46,621 nucleotides of DNA from Streptococcus shenyangsis (GTDB lineage: Bacteria; Bacillota; Bacilli; Lactobacillales; Streptococcaceae), in contig NZ_VFSH01000014.1 in the NCBI RefSeq assembly GCF_006385785.1, forward strand, positions 1-46,621, written 5' to 3'. Made by a program: the position numbers and the translations under genes. Below are positions 36,131 to 44,274 of this stretch, in pieces. Every line of letters starts with the position of its first letter. Position 1 is the first letter of the stretch. The notes below the pieces were generated by a model. It saw only the letters and a list, made by a program, of their open reading frames with translations, made no database searches and had not been told where the DNA came from.

Positions 36131-36165
36131 AGAAATAAAACCCTGAAAATCAAACTTTCAGGGTT
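36131..36165 (-). terminator. terminator of psaR
   Basis: AACCCTGAAA (36139-36148) and TTTCAGGGTT (36156-36165) pair; on the minus strand TTTATTTC follows. It separates psaR from the pnuC promoter. Confidence 0.85.
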
Positions 36166-36183
36166 GGTAGGGGACTTGAGAAA

Positions 36184-36834
36184 TTAGTTGATTTTCTCGA
36201 CATAGAGTTGTTTTGCAATGTCCATATTTACTTGTAAATCCTCGTCTTTACTAAGGATAGTGAAGGTGTTGCTGAAGCCATCAAACTGCTTGACTTGGAG
36301 TGAATCACCGATGTGAAGTGAGTGCTTGTCCAGATAATGGAGAATGTCAAAGCTATCGTGCACCCGAGTCAAACGGTAAGATCCAGCTTCTTTGATATCA
36401 GCTAGTGGTAGGTTATTGATTTCAACCAGGAGTTCTCCCTTGGCCGGAATGGTGCCTCCATGGGGACAGGTCTTGGGGAATCCTAGTAGTTTATCCAGTC
36501 TTTCCACGAAGAGGTCAGAGACAGTATGTTCCAAGACCTCAGCTTCCTCGTGAATCTGATCACTCGTATAGTCTAAATGATGGACTAGAAAAACTTCAAT
36601 CAAGCGGTGTTTGCGGTAGAGTTCTGAGACCAGTTTAAGCCCTAGGTCCGTCAGTAGATAGCCACATTCCTTGTCCTTAAGGATGAGGTTTTCGCTCTTC
36701 ATCCGTTTAATCATTTCAGTTACGGCTGGGGGAGAAACTTGCATGCGGGCTGCAATTTCTTTGTTGGTGATTTTATGCAGGTCTATGCCAATTTCATAAA
36801 TACATTTTAGATAATCTTCTTTATTCGGGGTCAT
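36184..36834 (-). CDS. psaR: manganese-dependent repressor PsaR (DtxR/MntR family)
   Basis: A 216-residue regulator with an N-terminal winged helix (about 5-60, including ITNKEIAARMQVSPPAVTEMIKR). A metal-binding dimerisation domain (about 62-135, with HRLIEVFLVHHL, EEAEVLEHTVS and CPHGG) and a C-terminal FeoA/SH3-like domain (about 145-215) follow. With Mn2+ it represses manganese-uptake genes; its expected operator is at 26848-26867 in front of psaB. Monocistronic, divergent from the phosphoesterase gene. Confidence 0.94.
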   Translation of the reverse strand: MTPNKEDYLKCIYEIGIDLHKITNKEIAARMQVSPPAVTEMIKRMKSENLILKDKECGYLLTDLGLKLVSELYRKHRLIEVFLVHHLDYTSDQIHEEAEVLEHTVSDLFVERLDKLLGFPKTCPHGGTIPAKGELLVEINNLPLADIKEAGSYRLTRVHDSFDILHYLDKHSLHIGDSLQVKQFDGFSNTFTILSKDEDLQVNMDIAKQLYVEKIN

Positions 36835-36870
36835 TCGCTTCCTCTTGTCTAATATCTTTATCTAGTATAT

Positions 36871-36895
36871 CAAAAAAAGCTAGATTTCTCTAGCT
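36871..36895 (-). terminator. terminator-like hairpin in the psaR upstream region
   Basis: AGCTAGA (36878-36884) and TCTAGCT (36889-36895) pair perfectly around TTTC. On the minus strand seven T's follow, then the likely psaR promoter. It could stop antisense transcripts or attenuate a longer psaR message. Confidence 0.5.
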
Positions 36896-36906
36896 GTGAC
36901 TTTTTA

Positions 36907-36915
36907 TGTTATACT
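36907..36915 (+). promoter_or_regulatory. extended -10 promoter of the phosphoesterase gene
   Basis: TGT-TATACT at 36907-36915, about 30 bases before ATG 36946; GAGGAG is the ribosome site. Confidence 0.6.
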
Positions 36916-36945
36916 TATTGCAAGAGAAAAAACGAGGAGATAGAT

Positions 36946-37788
36946 ATGACAAAAATAGCTCTTCTTTCAGATATTCATGGAAATACCACCGCCTTGGAGG
37001 CTGTTTTGGCAGATGCTCGGCAGCTAGGAGTGGATGAATACTGGCTTCTGGGAGATATTCTCATGCCAGGGACAGGTCGTAGAAGGATTTTGGACTTGTT
37101 GGATCAACTACCGATTACGGCTAGAGTTTTGGGAAACTGGGAAGACAGTCTGTGGTATGGTACTCGTAAGGAACTGGATAATACTCGTCCCAGTCAACGT
37201 TATCTCTTACGCCAGTGCCAGTATGTTTTAGAGGAAATTTCCCTAGAAGAAATTGAACTGCTCCACAATCAACCACTCCAGATCCATCGTCAGTTTGGGG
37301 ATTTGACGGTGGGAATTAGTCATCATTTGCCTGATAAGAACTGGGGGCGAGAGTTGATTCATACTGGAGCGCAAGAGGATTTTGACCGCTTGGTGACCAA
37401 TCCTCCTTGTGATATTGCTGTTTATGGTCATATTCACCAGCAGTTGCTTCGTTACGGGACTGGTGGACAATTGATTGTCAATCCAGGTTCGATTGGGCAA
37501 CCTTTCTTTCTAGATGCCCAGTTGCGGAAGGACCTACGGGCCCAGTATATGATTTTGGAGTTTGATGATAAGGGCTTGGTAGATATGGACTTCCGACGGG
37601 TGGACTACGATGTGGCAGCCGAATTGCAGCTAGCTAAAGATCTCAAACTTCCCTATTTTGAGGTTTATTATGAAAGTCTGGTCAATGGTATCCACCATAC
37701 TCATAATCAGGAATTTCTGAGAGAATTGGCTCAGAAAGAGGGTTATGATAGGGAATTAGATGCCTGGTTGAAAAGTGGTAACGATTGA
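36946..37788 (+). CDS. calcineurin-like metallophosphoesterase
   Basis: A 280-residue enzyme with the five metallophosphoesterase blocks in order: LSDIHGN (6-12), LLGDIL (about 34-39), LGNWED (about 62-67), ISHHLP (about 124-129) and VYGHIHQ (about 162-168), plus NPGSIGQP. These bind two metals and cleave phosphomonoesters or diesters; the substrate is not known (YfcE/DUF2436-like). The gene's stop lies within the -35 box of the next promoter. Confidence 0.88.
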   Translation: MTKIALLSDIHGNTTALEAVLADARQLGVDEYWLLGDILMPGTGRRRILDLLDQLPITARVLGNWEDSLWYGTRKELDNTRPSQRYLLRQCQYVLEEISLEEIELLHNQPLQIHRQFGDLTVGISHHLPDKNWGRELIHTGAQEDFDRLVTNPPCDIAVYGHIHQQLLRYGTGGQLIVNPGSIGQPFFLDAQLRKDLRAQYMILEFDDKGLVDMDFRRVDYDVAAELQLAKDLKLPYFEVYYESLVNGIHHTHNQEFLRELAQKEGYDRELDAWLKSGND

Positions 37789-37812
37789 CATTACAACAAA
37801 AAAGGGTATAAT
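37785..37812 (+). promoter_or_regulatory. promoter of the Rrf2 regulator gene
   Basis: Consensus TTGACA (37785-37790), 16 bases and consensus TATAAT (37807-37812). The -35 overlaps the stop of the phosphoesterase gene. Confidence 0.8.
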
Positions 37813-37863
37813 AATAGAAAAAGAAGAGTAGAGGCAGGGTAGCCTCGTAAAAAGGAGAAGAGT

Positions 37864-38301
37864 ATGCAAATTCCAAGTAGATTTACCATTGCGACTCATA
37901 TGCTGATAATCATTGCCCTCAAGGGGAAGGAAAGCAAGGTGACCAGTGATTTTCTGGCTGCTAGTGTCGGGGTTAACCCTGTCATTATCAGAAAAACCTT
38001 GTCCCAGTTGAAGAAGGCAGAGCTGATTTCAGTAGCGCGTGGAACAGGAGGAACAGAGATTGTCAAGGACCTAAAGGACATTAGTCTCTTCGATGTTTAT
38101 CAGGCGGTTGAGTGTCTTGGTAAGACAGGTCAACTCTTTAGTTTCCATGACAATCCAAATCCAAATTGCCCAGTCGGAGCTCATATTCATGAGGTTTTGG
38201 ATCAAAAACTAGAGAGAATCCAGCTGGCTATGGAGGCAGAGCTTGGTCAGACCAGTTTAGAACAAGTCGTGGCTGATGCAGAGAGTCAGATGAAGGAGTG
38301 A
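37864..38301 (+). CDS. Rrf2-family transcriptional regulator
   Basis: A 145-residue protein with an N-terminal winged helix (about 5-60, with KVTSDFLAASVGVNPVIIRKTLSQLKKA). The family wing GTGGTEIVKDLKDISLFDVYQAVE and a dimerisation helix follow. The three cysteines that hold an Fe-S cluster in IscR/NsrR are missing (a single Cys in NPNCPVGAHI), so it probably does not carry a cluster, as in YwnA/Rrf2-like subgroups. AAAGGAG precedes the ATG. Target genes are unknown. Confidence 0.88.
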   Translation: MQIPSRFTIATHMLIIIALKGKESKVTSDFLAASVGVNPVIIRKTLSQLKKAELISVARGTGGTEIVKDLKDISLFDVYQAVECLGKTGQLFSFHDNPNPNCPVGAHIHEVLDQKLERIQLAMEAELGQTSLEQVVADAESQMKE

Positions 38302-38323
38302 GAGGGATAGATGCCCTCTTTTT
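38301..38323 (+). terminator. terminator of the Rrf2 gene
   Basis: AGAGGG (38301-38306) pairs with CCCTCT (38314-38319), with T's to 38323; it begins at the last base of the gene. Confidence 0.8.
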
Positions 38324-38338
38324 CTCTTTGGATAATTA

Positions 38339-38347
38339 TGATAAAAT
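38339..38347 (+). promoter_or_regulatory. extended -10 promoter of the YdcF-like gene
   Basis: TGA-TAAAAT at 38339-38347, 22 bases before ATG 38370, with AAAGGAGG as ribosome site. Confidence 0.5.
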
Positions 38348-38369
38348 CTACTTATAAAAGGAGGAACTG

Positions 38370-39392
38370 ATGTATCTTTTTACAGGAATTATTGTAGCCG
38401 CATTTGTCTTTTCATTTTGGAAAGATAACAGAAGTCTTTGGAATCCAGCCTTATTTTTATTGTCTCTCATCTCAATCTATTTATCGGTGGCCCATTTTTT
38501 TTATCAGAATGGATATGAAAAGGTTCACTTATTCTTTTTGGTATTTACCTTTGTCTTCCTTCCTTTTTTGCTTTTTCTAAGTGGGCTCTGTTTAATCTAT
38601 AATGGAGTCATCCTACTGAAACGAGAAGGACGTTCAAAAGCTAATTATCTTTCTATGTTACTTGGTTTTGTTATCCTGATATTTTTTGGAATCATGTCAT
38701 TTAGATTGTGGGATAGGAATGAGCTATTTTCTACAAATCACTTTCTGAATCTCCTATTTCTATTTACGACTTATTCTTATTTCCTTTTCGGTTTTGCTTT
38801 TGCAGGATTTATGCTTTATTCTATCCTGTACTTGTTTATTCCTAAAAAGAAAAGCTATGATTTTATCATTATTCATGGAGCTGGCTTGTTAGACGGAGAA
38901 AGAGTGACACCCTTACTCAAGCGTCGGATTGATAAGGCAATCGAGGCATTCAGAGCTTCTCCTAATCCAAATGTTAAACTGATTGCAAGTGGTGGTCAAG
39001 GGGGAGATGAGAAGATTTCTGAAGCGCAGGCTATTTGCAATTATATCTTAGAAGAGACAGATGTCAGTATGGAATCCATTCTTCTTGAAGACAAGTCCAG
39101 AACGACCTATGAGAATTTATTGTTTTCAAAAGAAGTGGGAGAACAATTTGTTGAAAATCCTTGTTTCCTCTTTGTAACAAATGATTATCATGTCTTTAGA
39201 ACAAGTACCTATGCTCGTAAGTTAAAAATGAAGGGAGATGGCCTCGGATGTAGGACGGCAGGCTACTACATACCATCTGCTTTTATTCGGGAGTACGTAG
39301 CTCTCTGTGTCAAAATGAAATGGCTTTTCCTCGCCTTTTATGTCCTGCTATCAGCCCTCATTTTGATAGCCTATAAAGGGATTATTTGGTAG
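38370..39392 (+). CDS. YdcF-family (DUF218) membrane protein
   Basis: A 340-residue protein with about five N-terminal membrane helices (first at 1-15, last near 135-160). A soluble DUF218 domain (about 165-315) starts FIIIHGAGLLDGERVTPLLK and includes ASGGQGGDEKISEAQA, LLEDKSRTTYENL and TNDYHVFRT. A final helix is at about 318-337. The DUF218/SanA fold is linked to envelope functions, but no reaction is established. Flanked by its own promoter and terminator. Confidence 0.88.
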   Translation: MYLFTGIIVAAFVFSFWKDNRSLWNPALFLLSLISIYLSVAHFFYQNGYEKVHLFFLVFTFVFLPFLLFLSGLCLIYNGVILLKREGRSKANYLSMLLGFVILIFFGIMSFRLWDRNELFSTNHFLNLLFLFTTYSYFLFGFAFAGFMLYSILYLFIPKKKSYDFIIIHGAGLLDGERVTPLLKRRIDKAIEAFRASPNPNVKLIASGGQGGDEKISEAQAICNYILEETDVSMESILLEDKSRTTYENLLFSKEVGEQFVENPCFLFVTNDYHVFRTSTYARKLKMKGDGLGCRTAGYYIPSAFIREYVALCVKMKWLFLAFYVLLSALILIAYKGIIW

Positions 39393-39406
39393 TCAGATTC
39401 TATTTA

Positions 39407-39450
39407 AAAAGACTTAGAATGCACATGAAAGTATGTATTCTAGGTCTTTT
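39407..39450 (+). terminator. terminator of the YdcF-like gene
   Basis: AAAAGACTTAGAATGCACAT (39407-39426) pairs with ATGTATTCTAGGTCTTTT (39433-39450) with few mismatches. It can also serve the convergent gene on the other strand. Confidence 0.8.
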
Positions 39451-39479
39451 GTTTTGTATATATTTAATTTTCAAAAGTA

Positions 39480-40553
39480 TTATCTATTTTTCCAGGCTTG
39501 GTAACGGGTATCAATCAATAACTGGGTAAGGCGTCCCATGGTTTCTCTTTCTTTTGGAGTGAGGGATTGCGCTTGGACGAAGAGATGATGAATGTGTTCA
39601 AGTGCCTTGAAGGAAGATAGGTCATTGATAGAAGTAATACCAGAATCAAGAATGGTGCCAAAGAAGAGGTCGAAGTAGAGCTGGAGTTCCTCGTCAGGGA
39701 CTGTGGCCACCCACTCCTTGAAGGTTGTGTCGACTTGTTGGCTATCACTGTTGGTCTTATCCAGTTGAACGAACTGCTTGTCCTCAATCTGCCAACTAAA
39801 GGTATCATGCTGGGCGATACCACCCAAGGCAGTACTGTGCACGATGATTTGGTGATTAGGGATTTCCAACATCATACCGATGATGGAACCTTGTGGAATG
39901 AAGACCTTGGTTCTATCTATTATCCTTTGATAGCCCTCGGTTTGTGTCAGTTCTTTGTGGAGACCAGGTGCATCAAAGGTATAAACTGCTGTGATCTGAT
40001 TTTGCAAGTTTTTCTCAATTTGACTAGCAGCATAGATGGCTAGATTTCCTCCCTTGGAATGCCCAGCCAGAATGACCTTCTGCTTAGGATGGTGGGCAAA
40101 AAAGTTCTTTAAATAGCGAAGGGCGTGCTTTTGAGCAGGAATTTCCTTCATATAGGTCAGATGGAAATCTTCCTTCCAGCCAATGATACTGTCATCAGTC
40201 CCACGAAAGACAATCAGATAGGTGTCGAGAGTGAGGCGGTAGGTCATAGCTGCAAATTGCTTTTGCTGCTCAGGGTCGATGTCGTTGATAAAATGGGAGA
40301 GTTTGCAATTTTTGAAGCGTTTGTGTTGAGCTAATTCATCCAATAATTGGAGACGATTTTTGCTGGTCAACATGTTGGACTCCCTTGGAACCTGAGGAGC
40401 CAGGTCTAAAAGTCGCTGAGGACTTGCGGAGACTAGATTATCAAAGGTGAGGTAGGTAGCTTCTGTTAAGGCTAGAATGTCTAATTCATTTAAAGGAAAG
40501 TCGTAAAAGGAATCGTATGCGACATCTTTCATATAATCAAAAATATTGGCCAT
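39480..40553 (-). CDS. alpha/beta-hydrolase of the Mbeg1-like/DUF2974 family
   Basis: A 357-residue cytoplasmic protein with a lipase-like core. Oxyanion/strand motif is YLIVFRGTDDSIIGWKEDF (about 112-130), the nucleophile elbow is GHSKGGNLA with S166, and VYTFDAPGLHKE (about 190-201) carries the acid. A conserved His near HSTALGGIAQHDTF completes a triad. Family members are annotated as lipase-like; the substrate is unknown. AAGGAG lies before the start. Confidence 0.85.
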   Translation of the reverse strand: MANIFDYMKDVAYDSFYDFPLNELDILALTEATYLTFDNLVSASPQRLLDLAPQVPRESNMLTSKNRLQLLDELAQHKRFKNCKLSHFINDIDPEQQKQFAAMTYRLTLDTYLIVFRGTDDSIIGWKEDFHLTYMKEIPAQKHALRYLKNFFAHHPKQKVILAGHSKGGNLAIYAASQIEKNLQNQITAVYTFDAPGLHKELTQTEGYQRIIDRTKVFIPQGSIIGMMLEIPNHQIIVHSTALGGIAQHDTFSWQIEDKQFVQLDKTNSDSQQVDTTFKEWVATVPDEELQLYFDLFFGTILDSGITSINDLSSFKALEHIHHLFVQAQSLTPKERETMGRLTQLLIDTRYQAWKNR

Positions 40554-40676
40554 AAGAGCTCCTTTCTTTTTATTTATCTTATCACAATCACATAGAATTT
40601 ACTAGTTGGTTTGTACGAGCTCTCTACATACCGACCTATAATGGTATGATTCAGACACATAGAAGACAGTTTGCTT

Positions 40677-41453
40677 TTATTTCAAACCTCTAAACATACT
40701 TGTTTGTATCTGTTTGTCGTCAATCCCATTCTCTTTTAAGAAATTCTTCATCTCATTTATATCATCAGGTTGGCCGGTTAAGAGATAAATAGCTTGGTTA
40801 CCGTATTCCACAACCGCATTTTTTAAAAATGTTTGGCTTTGAGAAAAGGTTTCGCTAGTTTTATAAGTTAGATTCGGATTATTCTTACTAAGCTCTCTTA
40901 ACTCATTATCAAAAATGTTTACTCCTTTGTCTAAATGATTAAGAATGATGGAGCGCTTACCAGCCCACTCTTTCACAACTGGACGTAGAGTAGAAATACC
41001 GACATCAGAGGCAAAACAAACCAGTGCTTGGTCATTGTCTTTAACAGATAAAGATGACTCCAGCCAACTCATCTCAATTTTACTACTAGCTGATAAATGT
41101 GTTAAGGTTTCCTTAAACACGCTACCACTATTATGGGTTACAATAAGAATTTCGTCCTCATCAGGAGTGGAAGCAAGAGTTAGCCATCGACTAGTCTGTT
41201 CCTCCTTTACTGGACTTTTGTCTGGACCAAACGAGCTGTCAGAAAGCTTAAACTGAGCATAGGAGCCAGCTTTCCATATTTGATTTTTTGGTTTTGTGAT
41301 GTGAACTAAATACAAATCTCCGCTGGGATTTTCAATGGATTTTATCGATAAAGTTTGACTTCGTCCAAGATAGGTAATGATTCCCCAAGATATAAAGCCG
41401 AGCACTCCAAGTGTAGTTAGAATAATTATGAACATTTTTTTCCCTCGTTTCAT
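40677..41453 (-). CDS. membrane-anchored FNR-type oxidoreductase
   Basis: A 258-residue protein with one N-terminal helix (about 6-29). A ferredoxin-reductase-like flavin domain follows (AGSYAQFKL about 63-71 and RWLTLAS about 90-96, the flavin-binding RxxT/S site). The nucleotide-binding domain has CFASDVGISTLRPVVK (about 147-162) and YLLTGQPDDINEMKNFL. The usual C-terminal aromatic over the flavin is not obvious. No haem or iron-sulphur partner is encoded nearby, so the acceptor is unknown. GGAGT precedes the start. It lies behind a TetR-type operator. Confidence 0.75.
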   Translation of the reverse strand: MKRGKKMFIIILTTLGVLGFISWGIITYLGRSQTLSIKSIENPSGDLYLVHITKPKNQIWKAGSYAQFKLSDSSFGPDKSPVKEEQTSRWLTLASTPDEDEILIVTHNSGSVFKETLTHLSASSKIEMSWLESSLSVKDNDQALVCFASDVGISTLRPVVKEWAGKRSIILNHLDKGVNIFDNELRELSKNNPNLTYKTSETFSQSQTFLKNAVVEYGNQAIYLLTGQPDDINEMKNFLKENGIDDKQIQTSMFRGLK

Positions 41454-41481
41454 TTTTAACTCCTATAGTGTAGTAATTTTC

Positions 41482-41513
41482 TATGAATGAATAATATTTT
41501 TTTTCATTCAATA
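41482..41513 (-). promoter_or_regulatory. probable TetR operator, copy in front of the oxidoreductase gene
   Basis: TATGAATGAA (41482-41491) and TTCATTCA(A)TA (41503-41513) form an inverted repeat with an 11-base spacer. The same half-sites recur upstream of the TetR gene itself (42122-42153). Confidence 0.75.
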
Positions 41514-41541
41514 ATTTCCAAAAAATAAAGAAAAGATTTCT

Positions 41542-42105
41542 TTATTTCAGTATTCCTTTAATGAAGTTGGTTGCTAGTATTTCTACAGTTTTGCTAATAT
41601 CTGGAAAATCATTTTCTGTGATATGCATATCCATGTAGTAAAATAGGTTGTAAACTTGTAAAATATTTTGAATTTTTTCTGGAGAATGACCTTCAGTCTG
41701 CAAACGATGAGTAAAGGTTTTCACGAGAAATTGATGAAATGGATTCGTGACTTTCCCTTCTTCTGAGGAATAGTAGCTATGTAACTCATCTGCGATGGCA
41801 GGATTGTACCATTCTGCAAGGATTTTATTGGAAGAAACGAGTGCTCTGGATTGAGCAAAGAGTTGACTAATAAGATCAATCATATCAATTTCCCAATCCA
41901 GTTCTTCGATCATAGTTTGGCGAACACGGTTGTTTTCATCAATGTAAATATCTAAAAAAATAGCCTCTTTACTTTCGTAATAGTTATAAAAAGATCCGAC
42001 TGCCATATGAGCTTGTCTAGCAATTTCTGAAATTCCTGTCGCCTTGTATCCTTTTTTTGAAAAAACTTCATAAGCTGCGGATTTCAAAGCCTGTTTTTTG
42101 TCCAA
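41542..42105 (-). CDS. TetR-family transcriptional regulator
   Basis: A 187-residue repressor-type protein. The N-terminal helix-turn-helix (about 5-52) reads AAYEVFSKKGYKATGISEIA then MAVGSFYNYYESKEAIFLDI, the family signature. The C-terminal helices (about 60-187) form a ligand/dimer domain with no close relative I can name. Upstream lies TATGAATGAA-12-TTCATTCATA, repeated before the oxidoreductase gene 88 bases downstream, indicating self-regulation and control of that gene. Confidence 0.9.
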   Translation of the reverse strand: MDKKQALKSAAYEVFSKKGYKATGISEIARQAHMAVGSFYNYYESKEAIFLDIYIDENNRVRQTMIEELDWEIDMIDLISQLFAQSRALVSSNKILAEWYNPAIADELHSYYSSEEGKVTNPFHQFLVKTFTHRLQTEGHSPEKIQNILQVYNLFYYMDMHITENDFPDISKTVEILATNFIKGILK

Positions 42106-42121
42106 TTTGATTCACCTCTTT

Positions 42122-42153
42122 TATGAATGAATATTAAAACTTGTTCATTCATA
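42122..42153 (-). promoter_or_regulatory. probable TetR operator, copy in front of the tetR gene
   Basis: TATGAATGAA (42122-42131), 12 bases, TTCATTCATA (42144-42153), a perfect 10-base inverted repeat 17 bases before the tetR start. Confidence 0.8.
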
Positions 42154-42230
42154 TCTTAACAAATCTTTTTCAGATTGTCAATCTGAAAGCTAGAACTTTT
42201 TACGGATACCACTCGATAAGGAGCTTTTCA

Positions 42231-42284
42231 ATGTTAGAAGAGATAGAGTGTCGTTTTAACTACACTCAAGGTTTGGAAGAATAG
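42231..42284 (+). CDS. 17-codon ORF with a good ribosome site
   Basis: AAGGAG (42218-42223) lies 7 bases before ATG 42231, which opens MLEEIECRFNYTQGLEE and a TAG. No family; it could be a leader peptide or chance. It lies in the 413-base gap before the two-component genes. Confidence 0.2.
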   Translation: MLEEIECRFNYTQGLEE

Positions 42285-42305
42285 ATATAAATTTTGGTTA
42301 AGGGG

Positions 42306-42455
42306 ATGTATAAAAGAACTGAAATGAAGGTTGAAAAAATTAAAAATAAAAGGGTAGGGCTGGCACTATGTCTGAAAATAAGGTATGATATCAATGGGGT
42401 TATTCACTATCTGTCTTTGAGCTGTTGTGACAAGGAAATGTCAAAAAAGTATTAG
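42306..42455 (+). CDS. 49-codon hypothetical ORF before the two-component system
   Basis: ATG 42306 opens a basic 49-residue frame (MYKRTEMKVEKIKNKR...) containing two adjacent Cys and ending SKKY. AAGGGG touches the ATG directly, too close to be ideal. I recognise nothing and it may be non-coding. Apart from this and the ORF at 42231, I see no gene in 42154-42518. Confidence 0.2.
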   Translation: MYKRTEMKVEKIKNKRVGLALCLKIRYDINGVIHYLSLSCCDKEMSKKY

Positions 42456-42518
42456 ATACTAAGCCCTCTATTTATACTAAAGGATTTAAGACTCCTAAAA
42501 TTAGCAAAGGAGAATCAG

Positions 42519-43196
42519 ATGCACAAGATTTTACTAGTAGAAGATGATCAGGTTATTCGTCAACAGGTCGGGAAAATGCTCTCTGAATGGGGATTTGAAG
42601 TGGTTCTGGTAGAAGACTTTATGGAAGTTTTGAGTCTTTTTGTCCAATCGGAACCTCATCTGGTCCTTATGGATATTGGCTTGCCCTTATTTAATGGCTA
42701 TCACTGGTGTCAGGAGATTCGCAAGATTTCCAAGGTACCCATCATGTTTCTGTCTTCGAGAGACCAGGCTATGGATATTGTCATGGCAATCAATATGGGG
42801 GCGGATGACTTTGTGACCAAGCCTTTTGACCAGCAGGTTCTTCTAGCCAAGGTTCAGGGCTTGTTGCGTCGTTCCTATGAGTTTGGGCGTGACGAAAGTT
42901 TACTGGAATATGCTGGTGTTATCCTCAATACCAAATCAATGGATTTACATTATCAAGGGCAAGTCTTGAATTTGACCAAGAATGAGTTTCAGATTTTACA
43001 CGTTTTATTTGAACACGCAGGCAATATCGTAGCGCGTGACGACCTCATGCGGGAACTTTGGAACAGTGACTTTTTCATTGATGATAATACCCTCTCTGTT
43101 AATGTGGCTCGTTTGCGTAAAAAATTGGAAGAGCAGGGCTTGGTAGGATTTATTGAGACCAAGAAAGGAATAGGGTACGGATTGAAGCATGCTTGA
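42519..43196 (+). CDS. OmpR/PhoB-family response regulator
   Basis: A 225-residue regulator. Receiver domain (1-115) has the acidic pair in LLVEDD (D9, D10), the phosphoacceptor D52 in VLMDIGLPL, the switch Ser in MFLSSRD and K in FVTKPFD. The C-terminal winged helix (about 130-222) has LTKNEFQILHVLFEHAG and DDNTLSVNVARLRKKL. The kinase gene overlaps it by eight bases. By position and type it matches pneumococcal TCS01 (from memory). GGAG precedes the ATG. Confidence 0.93.
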   Translation: MHKILLVEDDQVIRQQVGKMLSEWGFEVVLVEDFMEVLSLFVQSEPHLVLMDIGLPLFNGYHWCQEIRKISKVPIMFLSSRDQAMDIVMAINMGADDFVTKPFDQQVLLAKVQGLLRRSYEFGRDESLLEYAGVILNTKSMDLHYQGQVLNLTKNEFQILHVLFEHAGNIVARDDLMRELWNSDFFIDDNTLSVNVARLRKKLEEQGLVGFIETKKGIGYGLKHA

Positions 43197-44163
43197 TTGG
43201 AAACAATTTTTTCTAGCCTATCTGCGCTCCCGTAGTCGTTTGTTTGTCTATCTGCTTTCTTTGGCATTTCTGGTTTTGCTCTTTCAGTTTTTATTCGCCA
43301 GTTTGGGAATTTACTTTCTCTACTTTTTCCTGCTGTGTTGCTTTGTAACAATCTTATTTTTCACTTGGGACATATTGGTAGAAATGAAGGTCTATCGTCA
43401 GGAAATTCTCTATGGGGAGAGGGAAGCTCAGTCTCCTTTGGAAATAGCTTTAGCAGAAAAATTAGAAGCGCGTGAGATGGAATTCTATCAGCAGAGGTCA
43501 GATTCAGAAAGAAAACTGACGGATTTGCTGGATTACTATACCTTGTGGGTGCACCAGATTAAGACCCCCATTGCAGCCAGTCAACTCTTAGTTGCAGAAG
43601 TGGTTGATCGCCAACTGAAGCAGCAATTAGAACAGGAAATTTTCAAGATTGACTCCTATACCAATCTAGTTTTACAGTACCTGCGTTTAGAAAGTTTCCA
43701 TGATGATTTGGTCTTAAAGCAGGTTCAAATTGAGGACTTGGTCAAGGAAATAATTCGTAAATATGCTCTTTTCTTTATTCAAAAAGGCTTAAATGTCAAT
43801 CTACATGACCTTGATAAAGAAATCGTGACGGATAAGAAGTGGCTACTAGTGGTCATTGAACAAATTATCTCAAATAGTCTCAAGTACACCAAGGAAGGTG
43901 GTCTGGAGATTTATATGGAGGGCCAGGAACTCTGTATCAAGGATACAGGAATCGGGATAAAAAACAGTGATGTCCTCCGAGTATTTGAACGTGGATTTTC
44001 GGGGTATAATGGACGCCTAACTCAGCAGTCATCTGGACTTGGACTTTACCTATCTAAGAAAATTTCTGAAGAACTGGGGCACCAGATTCGTATCGAGTCT
44101 GAGGTTGGAAAAGGAACGACAGTACGGATTCAGTTTGCTCAAGTGAACCTAGTCCTTGAGTGA
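43189..44163 (+). CDS. intramembrane-sensing histidine kinase (BceS-like)
   Basis: A 324-residue kinase. Two helices (about 18-38 and 40-62) are separated by only a couple of residues, so there is no extracellular sensor. The H-box is LWVHQIKTPIAA with H122, the N-box near 222 is EQIISNSLKYT, and G-boxes are DTGIGI and SSGLGLYLSK. This layout is that of BceS-type kinases, which usually sense antimicrobial peptides through a partner ABC transporter. No such transporter is adjacent here; the FtsX-type pair at 14921-18332 is distant and linkage is speculative. Confidence 0.9.
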   Translation: MLDWKQFFLAYLRSRSRLFVYLLSLAFLVLLFQFLFASLGIYFLYFFLLCCFVTILFFTWDILVEMKVYRQEILYGEREAQSPLEIALAEKLEAREMEFYQQRSDSERKLTDLLDYYTLWVHQIKTPIAASQLLVAEVVDRQLKQQLEQEIFKIDSYTNLVLQYLRLESFHDDLVLKQVQIEDLVKEIIRKYALFFIQKGLNVNLHDLDKEIVTDKKWLLVVIEQIISNSLKYTKEGGLEIYMEGQELCIKDTGIGIKNSDVLRVFERGFSGYNGRLTQQSSGLGLYLSKKISEELGHQIRIESEVGKGTTVRIQFAQVNLVLE

Positions 44164-44274
44164 GAAGAGACAATGAGTTTTTACCCAATCTCTTTTTGCT
44201 ATATTTCAGGATATTTGAAGACTGTTTTTTACAAAACCAATAATAGAATTTTTAATACGGAATATAGTATAAAT

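Noticed and set aside
42456..42518. Extension of the response-regulator frame upstream
   Set aside because: The open stretch reading DTKPSIYTKGF is in a different frame from ATG 42519, and GGAG fits the ATG.
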